A stretch of 64,000 bases of DNA from Sabellastarte sp. h YS-2021 (Eukaryota > Annelida > Polychaeta > Sabellida > Sabellidae), in contig OZ024927.1 in assembly GCA_964017235.1 (NCBI GenBank), positions 47,249,293 through 47,313,292 of the forward strand. The letters are read 5' to 3'. The translations under genes and the position numbers were made by a program. Under the pieces are notes generated by a model. It worked only from the letters and a program-made list of their open reading frames with translations. It made no database searches and was not told the origin of the DNA. Each line of letters starts with the position of its first letter. Positions within the stretch are counted from its first letter, which is position 1. This document shows, piece after piece, positions 9,041 to 20,200 of this stretch.

Positions 9041-12000
9041 GTTGGTTAACTTTTACATAGAAATGTTACCAACTGATTAAGTACTACAAAATAGCCGTAC
9101 TAAAACTTATTTTAAACAACTGTATTAATCCAAAGTTTCACCCCACTACTTTTTATTTTTGTCATATATTTAATACATATATTTTATGTATATATTAACA
9201 CCTTAACAGCAAGATATGTACTTCATTAAAACTGCAATTCATAATTTTAGAGAAGTGTTTACTATACTTGGAATCCTTTAGATATTTACTCACCCGTAAA
9301 TGGTAGATCCATTGGGATAACTGTATTAATATAATGTCACAATGGCAACAGAAGTTTTGCTTTAATGCCTCAACTAACTGTTATGAAATAAGATCCCTTG
9401 TATATACATGAATGTTGCAGGGCTCATCCACTTAGATCCTGTGTATGTTCCAGGCACATGAGTCCAGACGTTATTTGACAGCAGAAGAACGTCTGTACCA
9501 TGACCTACTGGATGGCTATGAAGATCATTTTGTGAACACCAGGCCAGTAGCAAAGCACAATGAGACTATGAAAGTGAATGTGGGCCTGTCCTTCATCAAC
9601 ATCAACTCCTTTGATGAAAGCACTGGAGTGGGGGAATTTCTCACATGGGACAGAAATGTAAGATTTCATTTCATGTATTTGGGTGTACATGTTAAATGTC
9701 ATTTTGACCCCAAGCCATATAAAATGGTGGACTTTGCCATTTTAAATGGCAGACCCTGCCATATACATTCACTAGGTTTAAATAAGGGTTATAAATGGCT
9801 GAGCCATTTAAAATGGCGGAGTCCAGCACCCAGCCAAGTTAACTTTTTTCTAGCTAGAACTGTTTGTTAGCTATTGGATTATTGTTTATCTTCAGTTTGA
9901 TATATGTTTAATGTTTCATGAGAATAATTTAATTTCCTTCTGTTATTTGTTATTTAAGCTTATAGATTTAAAAAAAATGAAAAATTAAATTGCAATACAA
10001 TCATATCAATATATAGTAATTATGAATTTTCAACAAGTATTTAAATAGCTTTAACACTACCAAGTCAATTGTTTTGGTTAAAGCTAATTTTGTGATACCA
10101 TAACAATAGGGACAAATCCAATTAAGTGACCACTTAAATAATGGTCAACAAATCAAGAGAACAGGCTTTCACACTGTTATGAAAAACTAGTCAGGTGAAA
10201 GCCATTCTTTTCATGTAGGATTATTTTCTGATGTATTGTCTCATATGTAGGCCGGATTCAACATTATGGATTGAAATTGAGGAAGCTATACCTTTTTCTG
10301 GTGATTAGTTCACAGGGAAAAATAATCAGTTTATGATATTTATGCCCTTCGATTTACAAATCACAGGTCAATTCACAAAAGGATGAATTTCAAACAACTG
10401 AACAGTGAGGATAGCCTTAATCAAATGCAAATATGTTCTAACAAATAATATAAAAAGGAGGGCTATAAATTGTAATTATGTCAATCAGAATAATGCTTGT
10501 TCTCTTGAAATGTGGAAGGTAGCACAAAGAAGTCAGTTGGTACATATGTCATTAGTGCATACTATCATATCAAGTATGTGTTCCTGTTATCCAGTTGGCT
10601 GAGCCATTTAAAGCGGCTGCCTGCCGTTTAAAACTGCTAACCGCCATTTAAAATGCAAGACGGCCATTTTAAATGGTGGATGGGGTCAAAATGATATGTA
10701 GCATACATCTTATCATAGTGGCTAGTTGAGTTTGGGAATAAAGGAATGTATGTTGACAATGGAAGAGAGCTACGAACTTTACAACTTAAGGGGTGGGCTG
10801 GTAGAAGGTTTATGTGTTAATATAATAATAATGTTAACTTAACAATGATAATAATGATAATCTAATTTAAGAAATAAATTCAAAGTGTTTGTGTCTCCTT
10901 TGACTTAATTCATATACTGATTGGGTGTTTTATGGCCATTCGATGATGTTACAGCATGTTTGGGGGTAGAAGGATCATTAATTATTTTTATTTTCTACCA
11001 ACAGTCTTGGACTGACAGTCGTCTGACCTGGGATCCTGACCACTATGAAGGTATCAGTCTCATAAGGATACCAGCTGATAAAATTTGGCAGCCAGATATC
11101 ACTGCCTACAACAGGTGCGTTCACTGGAAAAGAGACATTATTGATTCAGTATATATGTTACAGTGAATTTGTGTAATCAGGGAATTCGCGAAATGGACCA
11201 GGGAATTCGCGAGTTCCCTGAAATTTTAGCTAGGGATTTCATGAAATCCCTGAATATATTTTAATTTGCTAACATTTATTAAATAGAAAAAAAATTAATG
11301 CACATAATTTGTTAGTATGTTTCTGTAGGACCATAGTTATAACATAAAATAATATGATAGGGGTAAGATTTGTTTACAGATAAAAACTTAGATTAAAAAT
11401 GAAAGTTAATGATTTCTTGGATAGAAGATTACTAAGATTGCTAACATTTATTGAATGACTATTACTCATTGTATCTTTAAAGGTCTGAACAAAACTTTTA
11501 ATCTATCTAAACCTTAAACTACTTGGGATTACATGCCCTTCCATTGGTGCCTTTGATCTCCAATACCAGCTACCTCATCAAACAAATAAAATTAGTACTT
11601 TTCAGTTTCCATTGATCAGTCTGATCTAAACTGACATGGAGTGTACCATTTTGAAGGAATCTGTTCTCTGTAAAGTTCCTGCTAATTGTAATTGAGACTG
11701 AATCTCTTTTAACCTATAAATCAAAGACATACATTATTCTTCCTCTCGCTATAGATAAATGAAGATTGCACTTAGTAAGTTTTAGGCCATGGAAGAACAG
11801 AAATAGCAATTGTGGGGTTGCAAGTATTGATAGATTTAGTGTTTGTTCTATTTATATGTTTTGATACATTAATTCAAAGTCACTGTGTAAAAAAGTAACT
11901 ATATTAGTATAGAACTTAAGTGAAATAGAAATACTTGTATCTTCAAGCAAGATATATTACTATTAAAATACTTTTAATTACAGTTAAATTTTAAACACAA

Positions 12001-15000
12001 ACAATTGAATAGATTCAAATTTAGACTTGATTTGTTTATTTGGGGTTTAACGTCGCTTTCAACACTGTACAGGTCATATCACGACGGGTAGTTGGAAGGG
12101 CAGAGGAAACCAGTACATAGAGTTCACTAGGGTTGTGTACTGTAAACTGCCGACCAACGGCAAGCAACTACCAGCTTTCCCACTTGAGCCCGTGCGGGGA
12201 TCGAACCCCGGCCTCAGAGGTGGGAGGCGAGTATGTTACCACTCTGCCACCATGGCCCCTAAATTTAGACTTGAACAAAAATCAATTACTTGTGTGGTAT
12301 GAATTATTTTGTATACCATTTATATTTTGTATAAAAGGATCAGTTAGAAAATCATATTAGTCTATAGTCCATACGAAACCTAAACTAATTAAAACAATGA
12401 AAAACTTTCAAAAACATCACGTTATAAGTTTTCTAAAATTAATCAGTTAAGAAGACAATTAGAATTACTATGCATGACACACAAAATCATTTAAAACTAA
12501 GAAATTTTGTTGTAAAATCCCATTAGTTTATATAAAACCTTAACTGAAATGCACAGTAATGGATTAGTGCACCATAAATATAATTTCACAAATTCCCTAA
12601 AATAACATTCAGTAAATTGTGAAAAAATTTACTAAAGTTTTAGGGATTTCGCAAATTCCCTAGACATTTTAGTGAATTCACAAATTCCCTAAAAACATTC
12701 AGGAATTCACGAATTCCCTGATTACACAAATTCGCTGTAACATATACAAGGCAAAATCACCAACTTATGGCTAACGACAAAGTGTATTCTCAAGGTTATT
12801 TTAACATGAACTCTCACTAAAAGTGATAAAATGATTGCATACATTTTACCAACATTTGAATTTTCTGTGCTTAAAGCAACATTGTTGCAAAAATATATTG
12901 TATAAACTCAATTTTACTATCTTCTGAAATATGATTAAAACTAAAATATGTTGGTCACAAGTTGCTGTTAGTGAATTTGTACTGGAAACAACCATTTGAT
13001 ATATGGGTACAGTTTGGTCTCAACACTATGACTGATCTTTAGTTAGTTATTTCCTGTACAGATATTGCAATTTTAGGACTAAGTAAAATAAAAATCAAAT
13101 GTAGAGAGGAATAATTATCAATTATTATTCTTAAAAATATTACCTTTTAAATTTTTTCATCAGAATTAGTTTAAATTGTATGAAAAACAGAATGCTGTAA
13201 CATCAGTTTAATAGGAAGGGAAATAGAGTTCTTGCAATAATACCAGTTTTAATGGGACAGAAGCTTTAATTCTAATAATAGCATCAGTTTAAAGGGAAAG
13301 AGAAATAGAATTATGGCTGTAAAGGTTTAATTGGGAAGAGAATAAAATCCTTGAAGTTTTGTTTTAAAAGGAAGTTATCTTGGGCTGAATTGGTGTTAAA
13401 AAGATATAAAACTTATATATAATGTATTTATGTAAACAAAACCTTCAACTACTCAAAAATTATATCAGTACCTTAATGTGACACCAAGCTGAATATTCTT
13501 GATCAAAATCTTGTTAATAGTGCAAACAGTAGAAATCAGAGAGCATGCACTATGGATTTTTAATTGTCATTTAAGTCACACCAATATCTATACATTATAA
13601 AATAATGTATTTTTACAATTATTCTGAAAAAGATACAGAGAACTTTTAATTTTGTGGTTGATCCTAGATCCTGGGAACTAGTCCAGTTATTATGTTACAT
13701 ATAACTGATATAAATGTAAGACAAATACAAACAAGAGCACTTCGAAAGTTTAGACCTCCACCAAGGCACAGAAAAAATAAATGAAAAAATCTGGGATTTT
13801 TATCCATATGCTGATCCAGATCAGTCTCAAGATGAAATGAGATCTAAGTAGGACCAAGGCCTGTTTTCTGATTTTTCTCAAGACTATGTGTTTTTTCCTA
13901 TATTCTAGCCTTTGGGCACGAGAAGCAGACCATGTTGGTGACACATTGGCAGTTGTGTACAGTAATGGGAAAGTAATGCACATACCCATGCACGTGAGGA
14001 AAGTAAGTGTTGATCTGATTTGAGTTGATTTAAAGCCCCAATCACACTACAGGTGATACTATGTTTATTGGTGTTTGTACGATTCATTCATGTGATGCTA
14101 CACTTCAGCACCTAAGCTTTGTGTACTGTGGCTACCGTCACAGAAATTTTTAAATGTTTCAGAAATTTCCACAAAGAAAAAATGTTATGTCCCATAACTG
14201 TTTCTTTTGCCCATCCTCCCAAATCTATATTATTCCATCATTTTCTGTGTCTTCAGTCAAGGTATATGTTTGAATCTGTTAGCACTGAGGGACACTATGA
14301 AGACTTTGATTAAATGAGTTTATATTAAATGTATCATTTGATTCCCCAATATATGATTCCCAAGCATTTGAGTTACGTACTAAATCTTGTAGATAAAAAC
14401 AATGAGGCTGCAGTGTGAGGAGCCTTGTTTGAAACACATATGTTGTGAGACCTTTGTGGTAGGAAGCTTAACAAGTTTGCCAATCACTCGGTCTTACCCC
14501 TGTAGTCATACCAGCTTATAGCAGTAGGTGATATGTATTACAGCACATATCACACAGGCTGTTGAAAGGGATATAAATGGCCCAATTTTGAGTCTTAGGG
14601 GAGCTATCGCATTTGTTTCCTGACTTTGTACTGATCAGGCCCTAAAAAAAAAATTTTTAACAAGAATTTCTTAAATGATCCAACGAAAGTATATCATTTG
14701 TTAATCTTGGCATGATGCTGTGAATTTATAGCAGTTATGGTACACTGAACCTCATAGACATATTAGATACATTTATGGTTTTGTTATGTTCACTTTATTA
14801 ACCTCTACCGACCAAAGCCAGTGTCAGTATTCCCATCACCCCCCACAACAGAATTAACCAGTGTGATATAATTGTGTAGCATGATTTGAGCTATGACTTT
14901 CAATTCAGTAACAGATGAGGGAATGCTATCAAGATTGAACCCACTTCTTTTGCTGGGTGGGTAAAGATAACTCATGGCAATTTATGTTCAGGTTAAATGT

Positions 15001-18000
15001 ACAGAAGAGAAGAAGGCCATTGCAGATGATGAGTTTGTGTGCAAGTTCAAAATCGGCTCCTGGACATACAGTTCTAACCTTCTATTGATGGAATTCGATG
15101 GTGAGTAGAACAGTTTTATTTTCTTAGTTCATTTATTCAGGTAAGATGTGATTTATTTTAAGTCATACTATAAAGTCAATTATGACATCATCATAAAAAT
15201 TTTATATATCTGTTGGAGCCCAATTTAGGAGTCAGTCCAAGATGGGCTATAGCCCAACTCAGGATCCTAAGTTGGGTAGCCCATCTTAAGATGGGCTAGT
15301 CTATTATAAGATGGGCTGGAACATATCAGCCCAAGAAAATAAAATACCAAGAATGATTTTACGTTGAATATAATATAAACTATTTACAAGCATGTGCAAA
15401 TAAAAAGAAATTATATGACATTTTTATGAAAAATATGACATTAATATTGATCAACTTTCCTTGATGGAAATTACTTTAAAAGCTGGAAGATGAAAATAGT
15501 TACCATTAAATCACCAGGTGTTATAACTTTATATGTGTCATAATGTTCAGTTCCCACAAATCCTCAAAATGTTTTTCCCCTTAGAGATCTTATTCACCAA
15601 GGTAAAGAATTGTAGTTCAAAAATCAAATAATCATCAAGATCAAAAGTTCTCAGTTTTAGTACGTTTATGAAAGACCATGATTCTTTTATCTTGTTTCAT
15701 GCTATTGACAGTGCAAAGAAATATTCACATAATAAATAATTAGTAAAGTAAATGTCACACCAACCTCTCATCTCTGAGGTCCTGTGTTCATATTACAGCC
15801 CAGGCCATGGGGAATTTGTTTATGGCTTACCAATCTCCATTGCAGAGTCCTGACTAGGGATTGGGTATTGTTTTCTCTGATTACTTGAATCTGTGATTTG
15901 AGCAAGGTTGGGGTCAAATCCTTGAAAAAGGATTTAAATCCAAATCCAAATCCTTTGAAATTTTTCAAATCCAAATCCTTTCTTTTTCAAGAGGATTTAA
16001 ATCCAAATCCTTTTTGAAAAAGGAATTTAAATCCTTTAGAAAAACATGCTTTAATAAACTATGATGGCTATGTACTGTAATATCAACTATCCTGTACCAT
16101 AAGTCTATAATATATATTAGTAATTACAAAAACTGTAAATTATTTTCAATTAAATGAAATGTTAATCTCATTAAAATTTTGTGTCACCACCTTAGTGTTT
16201 ATATTTGTTCAAAATTTAAACAAACATATATATCAAAAGGCATATTATTGAACACTAACATGTATAACAATAGGCTTATTATAGAAAACAAGCAGAACCA
16301 GGGCTACATATATAACTCTGTAATGTTTCACTTTCTTTAGACAAAAGCTGAATGAACATACCAATAGATGTCTTGGCAGGCTTTTGTTGAACCAGAAATA
16401 ATAGCTGTGCAATGTTTGCATTTGGCTTTGAAATTCCCATAAACACCTTTCATGCTTCATGCTTTGGGATGTTAAATTATTGTATTTCACAATTTGCCTA
16501 AAATGCACCAGGCAAGTTGTGTAATAAAGAAGGACAAACTCCAGGCATTTTGTCAAATGCCTGGAATTTTTAGGCATTTCGCGAAATGCCTGATTACACA
16601 GTTTGCCTGTAACATATCTTTTGAATAGTTTTTACCATATTATTCCTGAGATGATAGTGACACTTTTAAGATGTCAGCCAGTGAAGGTATGCAGTGATAT
16701 TGCTGAAATCAATGTCCCTTAGGCACAACATATATCCTTGTTAATTTTTGTGAAGTTTTGTTTTATTTCACATAGTATATATAAAAAAACATCAATAAAC
16801 ATAGGATAAAATAAAAGTTTCATTAACCTTTGATTAAAGGAAATAGCATATCTTTTAAAAGCGTCCTGATTTAAAAGTAGAATGAAAATCCCAGAAATAT
16901 ATATTTGTTGTTTATTTGACAAGGAGGCATTTTGCACAGGATAATTTTCTGTTACTGCTAGACTGCCACTGCTCTTCACATATGATAAGGATAAGCAGAT
17001 ATTCTATCAAGTTCGCAACACGGGTCTACTAGAAGTGATTGTAGAAGTTATCATGTGATTGTCATGGACATGTATATCTCATTAATATTCATGAATTCAT
17101 CTTTGATCTTTGGTTCCGAAAATAAATTGTTTTCATCACCGTCGTACTACAAAGATCTGCAAGCGGTTAAAAGCAATGTATTTCTTATGAAAATAAGGTA
17201 ACATTATTTTACTTTAAATATTTATAAATGTAATATGGGTGCAAGAAATATTGGAGGAAAACTGCACAGGGTGTTATACGAGATGTATCTGTTGCAGTAA
17301 ATTTTGAAACTCAAAATTAACTTAATTTCTAAAACTTTTATTTATTGCCAATAAAAACACTTTTAATGAAACAGACACATAAAAATTGTGAAAAGTTAAA
17401 TGATCTTAATCATTTGTAGGGATGTCATAGGTCCTTTGTACCTGTGGGATTGAAAATAATATAAGCTTAAATGAAATATTTTATGAAAGCACATACCTTA
17501 AGTTTGTAAACATTAATATTTAAAAGTCTAGTGCTATTTTTTCAACATAAAAGTTTGCACGTAATGTATTGTACAATGAGGTATGCTTATTGCTAAGAAT
17601 GTTTAAAAAAGTCAACATTGCAGAATATAATGTTCCAATATAATGTATATTTTGGTTTACATTTCAATATTATATATTTACAACGAGTGAACATAAAATT
17701 TTCATTTCACATATTTACTAAAAGTCAAACAAGTAAACTTGTGAAATAACACAGGCCATAAATCAGTAAGTACGCATATTTACTGAAAAATTTTAGGGAA
17801 TACACATATTTACTGACCAAATCAGTAAACACGCGTATTTACTGAAAATTTCAGTCAATACGCATATTTACTGTAACATATCGACTGTCTGTCTGTACAC
17901 AAGCCATGATCATTTGAAAACAATATATTTTCTTATTTTAAATGAAATCCTTGAGCATTTTATAAAAGTACTTGCAGCTTGCTCGTGTAAAATATCCATA

Positions 18001-18942
18001 TAACACTTAACTTCCAATTTGTTTTATATTTACAAAATAAACCAATTTGCTAATCTTATTTTGTATCCACGCTTCAAGCATAAAACACTTATTCTCCCTT
18101 TAAAATCAATTTTCAAACTGTGCAGTCACACAGATGACCCTTTACATTTGTTAACCTTTCACGTAACATTTCTGGTCAGCACAAATACCCCAACACATCG
18201 TTCTACACAGATCTGTAAACGTCTTTGCAAATGTGGGCAATAATAGAACAGTTGACAGATTTCAACACCCAGTGCTGTCCAAAGATTGGACTCCGTGGTT
18301 GGCAGAAAGCCAGCTACTGTACCCTTGTATTAAAAACTTTGTTTTGGTAGTTATACATTACCTGGGAGTAGAATCTCCATTGCATAGAGTTGCAAATCCA
18401 ATATAAATTTTCCAAATATAATCACAAATTACAGTTAAGATATCTTTTTGTATTATCACAATTACACGCCAGATTGAGTTATTTGTTAAACAACATTAAA
18501 ACAGTGACACCCCCATAAATGGTGTAGAGTACAGCCTCTGTTATGATGGGTGCAGAATATAAATTAACCAAGAATATATACTAAGAGTGTAAATTTTATT
18601 GAAGCTGAATCCCATTAAATTAAGTACAAAGAACATCCAAGCAATGTTATGCAATGGTGATCAAGTCTCTTGAGTGTTCTGTGTTGTTGACTATGCTGAA
18701 ATTGATAGTAAGTCTGGATGTATGTATTTTTTCAATGTGTATGTACTGTCATTGATTTTGTACAAATTTTTATGCTTGGGAAAACAGGCCAGTCTGAAAA
18801 AATGGATGTATCTGACTTCATGGGTGATGGTGATCACATTCTTGGTAACACTGCAGTGTCAGTAATGAAGACGTATGACTGCTGCACAGAAAGCTACCAA
18901 GACATTACCTTCACCCTTACCATCAGTGATGATGCTGTGTAA
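8993..18942 (+). CDS. AChBP: Acetylcholine-binding protein-like secreted ligand-binding domain, copy 1 (six exons)
   Basis: Exons are 8993-9040, 9454-9657, 11005-11114, 13909-14002, 14992-15100 and 18788-18942, all with GT-AG borders and continuous frame, 239 aa. Residues 1-16 (MILSVILLCGFYGLSQ) form a signal peptide; the rest is a Cys-loop receptor ligand-binding domain. Visible features: loop D Trp in FLTWDRN with downstream SWTD, loop A WQPDITAYN, Cys-loop with 13 residues between cysteines, loop B GSWTY, and loop C TYDCCTESYQDIT. All five aromatic-box residues are present. The protein stops right after the last beta-strand (DITFTLTISDDAV), where receptor subunits would enter M1, so no channel is encoded. 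That is the AChBP architecture known from molluscs and annelids, where a soluble pentamer binds acetylcholine. N-glycosylation site NET in exon 2. Ligand binding and pentamer assembly are inferred. Confidence 0.9.
9454..9657 (+). CDS. Copy 1 exon 2: N-terminal helix to loop D
   Basis: 204 nt, phase 0 at both ends. Begins AHESRRYLTAEERLYHDL (N-terminal helix) and passes RPV, the NET glycosylation site and NINSFDESTG, ending with the loop D Trp (FLTWDRN). A preceding in-frame ATG at 9445 lies in the intron's acceptor region and is not the start. Confidence 0.92.
9685..10708. mobile_element. TIR element with GCCATTTTAAATGGC palindromes, intron 2 of copy 1
   Basis: About 1 kb, absent from the paralogous intron of copy 2, where GGGTGTAT runs straight on. 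Ends are inverted copies carrying CATTTTGACCCC. Both subterminal zones hold several near-palindromes (GCCATTTTAAATGGC, GCCATTTAAAATGGCG, GCCGTTTAAAACTGC). No coding capacity, so a non-autonomous DNA transposon. Exact ends are within a few bases. Confidence 0.75.
11005..11114 (+). CDS. Copy 1 exon 3: SWTD to loop A
   Basis: 110 nt, the same length as the classical nicotinic receptor exon at this position. Encodes SWTDSRLTWDPDHY and ends with loop A (IWQPDITAYN) in phase 2. Confidence 0.92.
11152..12746. mobile_element. TIR element with GGGAATTCGCGAATTCCC-type palindromes, intron 3 of copy 1
   Basis: Begins TATATGTTACAG and ends CTGTAACATATA. The match continues inward as TGAATTTGTGTAATCAGGGA against its complement. 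Subterminal zones repeat GGGAATTCGCGA-type and CAGTAAATTGTG-type palindromic units linked by AAATTTTAG. Copy 2 intron 3 has the empty site (CAGTACACACTAAGGC). The SINE at 12031-12260 is nested inside. No protein-coding frame. Confidence 0.8.
12031..12260 (-). mobile_element. tRNA-derived SINE (V-like family 1), with perfect target duplication
   Basis: On the minus strand: head GGGGCCATGGTGGCAGAGTGG (A box within), B box GGGGTTCGATCCCC, body through GGTTTCCTCTGCCC and TCGTGATATGACCTGTACAG, ending in AAATAAACAAA. Flanked by the 14-nt duplication AAATTTAGACTTGA (12017-12030 and 12261-12274). Full length and probably young. Three more copies lie at 30788, 31088 and 57551. Confidence 0.9.
13725..13870. 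repeat. Dispersed repeat in intron 3 of copy 1
   Basis: Starts ACAAGAGCACTTCG, passes GACCTCCACCA, then CTGATCCAGATCAGTCTCA. The counterpart in copy 2 intron 3 (29640-29790) shows it was present before the duplication. Related to 4005-4128 and 58435-58870. Confidence 0.6.
13909..14002 (+). CDS. Copy 1 exon 4: loop E region
   Basis: 94 nt. Completes a Ser codon, then LWAREADHVGDTLAVVYSNG and KVMHIPMHVRK. This aligns without gaps to the AChBP loop E strand pair leading into the Cys-loop. Donor GTAAGT. Confidence 0.9.
14992..15100 (+). CDS. Copy 1 exon 5: Cys-loop and loop B
   Basis: 109 nt. VKC opens the Cys-loop and FVC closes it 13 residues later. The receptor-type FPFDxQ motif is replaced by IADDEFV, as expected for a protein that need not couple to a channel. 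Loop B GSWTYSS follows. Ends in phase 1. Confidence 0.92.
15206..15325. mobile_element. Miniature palindrome-only element, intron 5 of copy 1
   Basis: About 120 bp made almost entirely of palindromic units (GATGGGCTATAGCCCA, then TAGCCCATCTTAAGATGGGC). The right end is CTGGAACATAT and the left end ATATCTGTTGG, rough inverse copies resembling the CTGTAACATAT terminus of the intron 3 element. Absent from copy 2 intron 5. Confidence 0.55.
15910..16035. repeat. AAATCCAAATCCTTT repeat with palindromic GGATTTAAATCC
   Basis: Several units of AAATCC and AAGGATTTAAATCC in direct and inverted order, within the part of intron 5 that has no match in copy 2. Probably the subterminal zone of another inserted element. 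Confidence 0.6.
16540..16617. repeat. Element terminus with GGCATTTCGCGAAATGCC palindrome
   Basis: Reads CCTGGAATTTTTAGGCA, then TTTCGCGAAATGCCTGATTA, then GTTTGCCTGTAACATAT. The order palindrome, TGATTACACA, CTGTAACATAT matches the right end of the intron 3 element, but the palindrome sequence differs. The left end was not identified. Confidence 0.6.
17757..17881. repeat. Element terminus with CAGTAAATATGCGTATTTACTG-type palindromes
   Basis: Four units of the form CAGTAA-(N)ACGC(A/G)TATTTACTG, linked by AAATTTTAG-like spacers, close with CTGTAACATAT at 17871-17881. This is a third palindrome type joined to the same terminus within one intron. The left end was not identified. Confidence 0.6.
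18788..18942 (+). CDS. Copy 1 exon 6: loop F, loop C and stop
   Basis: 155 nt including TAA. Encodes acidic loop F (MDVSDFMGDGDHIL), loop C with adjacent cysteines (YDCCTESY) and the final strand. From 18853 to the stop it is identical to copy 2. Confidence 0.92.
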
Positions 18943-19065
18943 AACAGACCATGGTGAAATGTCCAGGTGGCAGTTATAATACATTGTGGCATTGGAACAA
19001 TTTTGTAACAGCTTTGTAACATGGTCATTGATTGCATGAAATTTGTGTAAATATGTTATTTTTTT

Positions 19066-19071
19066 AATAAA
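19066..19071 (+). terminator. Polyadenylation signal, copy 1
   Basis: AATAAA 124 nt after the stop codon, at the corresponding place to the signal of copy 2 (33245-33250). Confidence 0.75.
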
Positions 19072-19978
19072 GGCTGATTGAAAATGAAATTTGTGTTTAG
19101 ATGTAATTTCCGAGTTGTAAACAGAGTTTGGCAGTACATAACTTTTAGGATGAAATGAGGCTATTTTTTAAAGTTTGTTACTTATATTCTAATTATTGGC
19201 ATATTAGAGTGACTTAGTCTCTTAAACAGTCTTTCTGGCCCACTAATTCAGCACATATAAACCTAGACCAAGATAACTTAATGTTATGTGTTATACCATA
19301 CCCTTTATAGCTCATTGACTGAATTGTTCTGGGACCGGTTTCAAAAAAAAAAAAGACTTAGCCTGGACTTATCCCTAACATTAAAACTTTTATCTTAAAC
19401 TTAGCAGAATTCACAAAGAAGCACACTCTAAACTTTGGCTAAGTTTTGTAAACAAAGATTTAAACATGGGCGCCATAAAATCTATTCCATTTCAAAAATT
19501 TAAATGGCTGTAAATGAAAATGAAGAATATATGTATATAACACATCTCTGATGTAGTCTTTGGACATATTTTATGTGCTAACAACATTTTCTATTGCAAA
19601 ACAGTATTTTTTCTGAGATAAATACATCAACCAAAGGATATATGTCACACTGTCGCAACATATGTATCTCTATCTTCACATTTTTTATATAATTTCTGAA
19701 GCCATTTAGTGCTTTAACAATTATCAGCTACATGTGTCTGAAAATTAAACCTATAAGAAGCTCAAATTATATTTAAAACACTTGCCTGGTACCATTATCC
19801 TGAGTAAGTTTAACATTTAATGAAAGCTATATGCAAAACAACAATTATTTTAAATTGAGACTGGTTAAGTCCTTGTTTGAAAGTGACTGAAAGTGAAAGA
19901 CAAGCACTACCTTTAACCACATTATGACAAGTTGAAAGACCACGGTCCTGCGACAGGATTTAAAAATACATTTACACT

Positions 19979-20031
19979 GGAATATGGGTTAATAAAAGGA
20001 TGTGTGAATATGGGTTAATAAAAGGATGTGT
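19979..20031. repeat. Perfect tandem duplication of about 26 nt
   Basis: GAATATGGGTTAATAAAAGG followed by ATGTGT occurs twice back to back. Absent from the corresponding flank of copy 2, so it arose after the duplication. Confidence 0.8.
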
Positions 20032-20200
20032 GATATTACAGTTGCACCAACTACCAAGTAATCCCCATTTTTTTGGCCGAAATTAACAAATGTGTGATTC
20101 TCATTTTACTTTTCACTGTTAAAATTGAATTACTTGTTGATTATAAAAAAGACTGATAAAGTAGCTTGATTGTATAATGTTTGAAAAATTACAAAACAGT

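Larger units (their letters stand above)
5840..20200. repeat. Segmental duplication unit A (contains AChBP-like copy 1)
   Basis: Its left part (5840-6395) is homologous to 21970-22440. The upstream region, exons, introns and about 1.2 kb of 3' flank of copy 1 match the corresponding parts of 21970-34990. The right edge lies near 20200, where matching text (AACATTA/AGCACTA, CCTTTAACCACATTATGACA) fades. Length differences between the units are explained mostly by separate transposon insertions. Borders were estimated by eye. Confidence 0.7.

Noticed and set aside
9445-9453. In-frame ATG just before exon 2 of copy 1 as an alternative start
   Set aside because: It lies inside the splice acceptor (TTCCAG) and would give no signal peptide; exon 1 with TATA box and leader is intact.
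12031-12260. tRNA gene at the GGCAGAGTGG ... GGTTCGATCCCC head
   Set aside because: No acceptor stem or anticodon arm can be formed; the head is followed by a repeated SINE body and flanked by target duplications in four places.
16245-16577. 110-codon minus-strand frame in intron 5 of copy 1
   Set aside because: It overlaps the palindromic terminus of an inserted element and has no recognisable domain.
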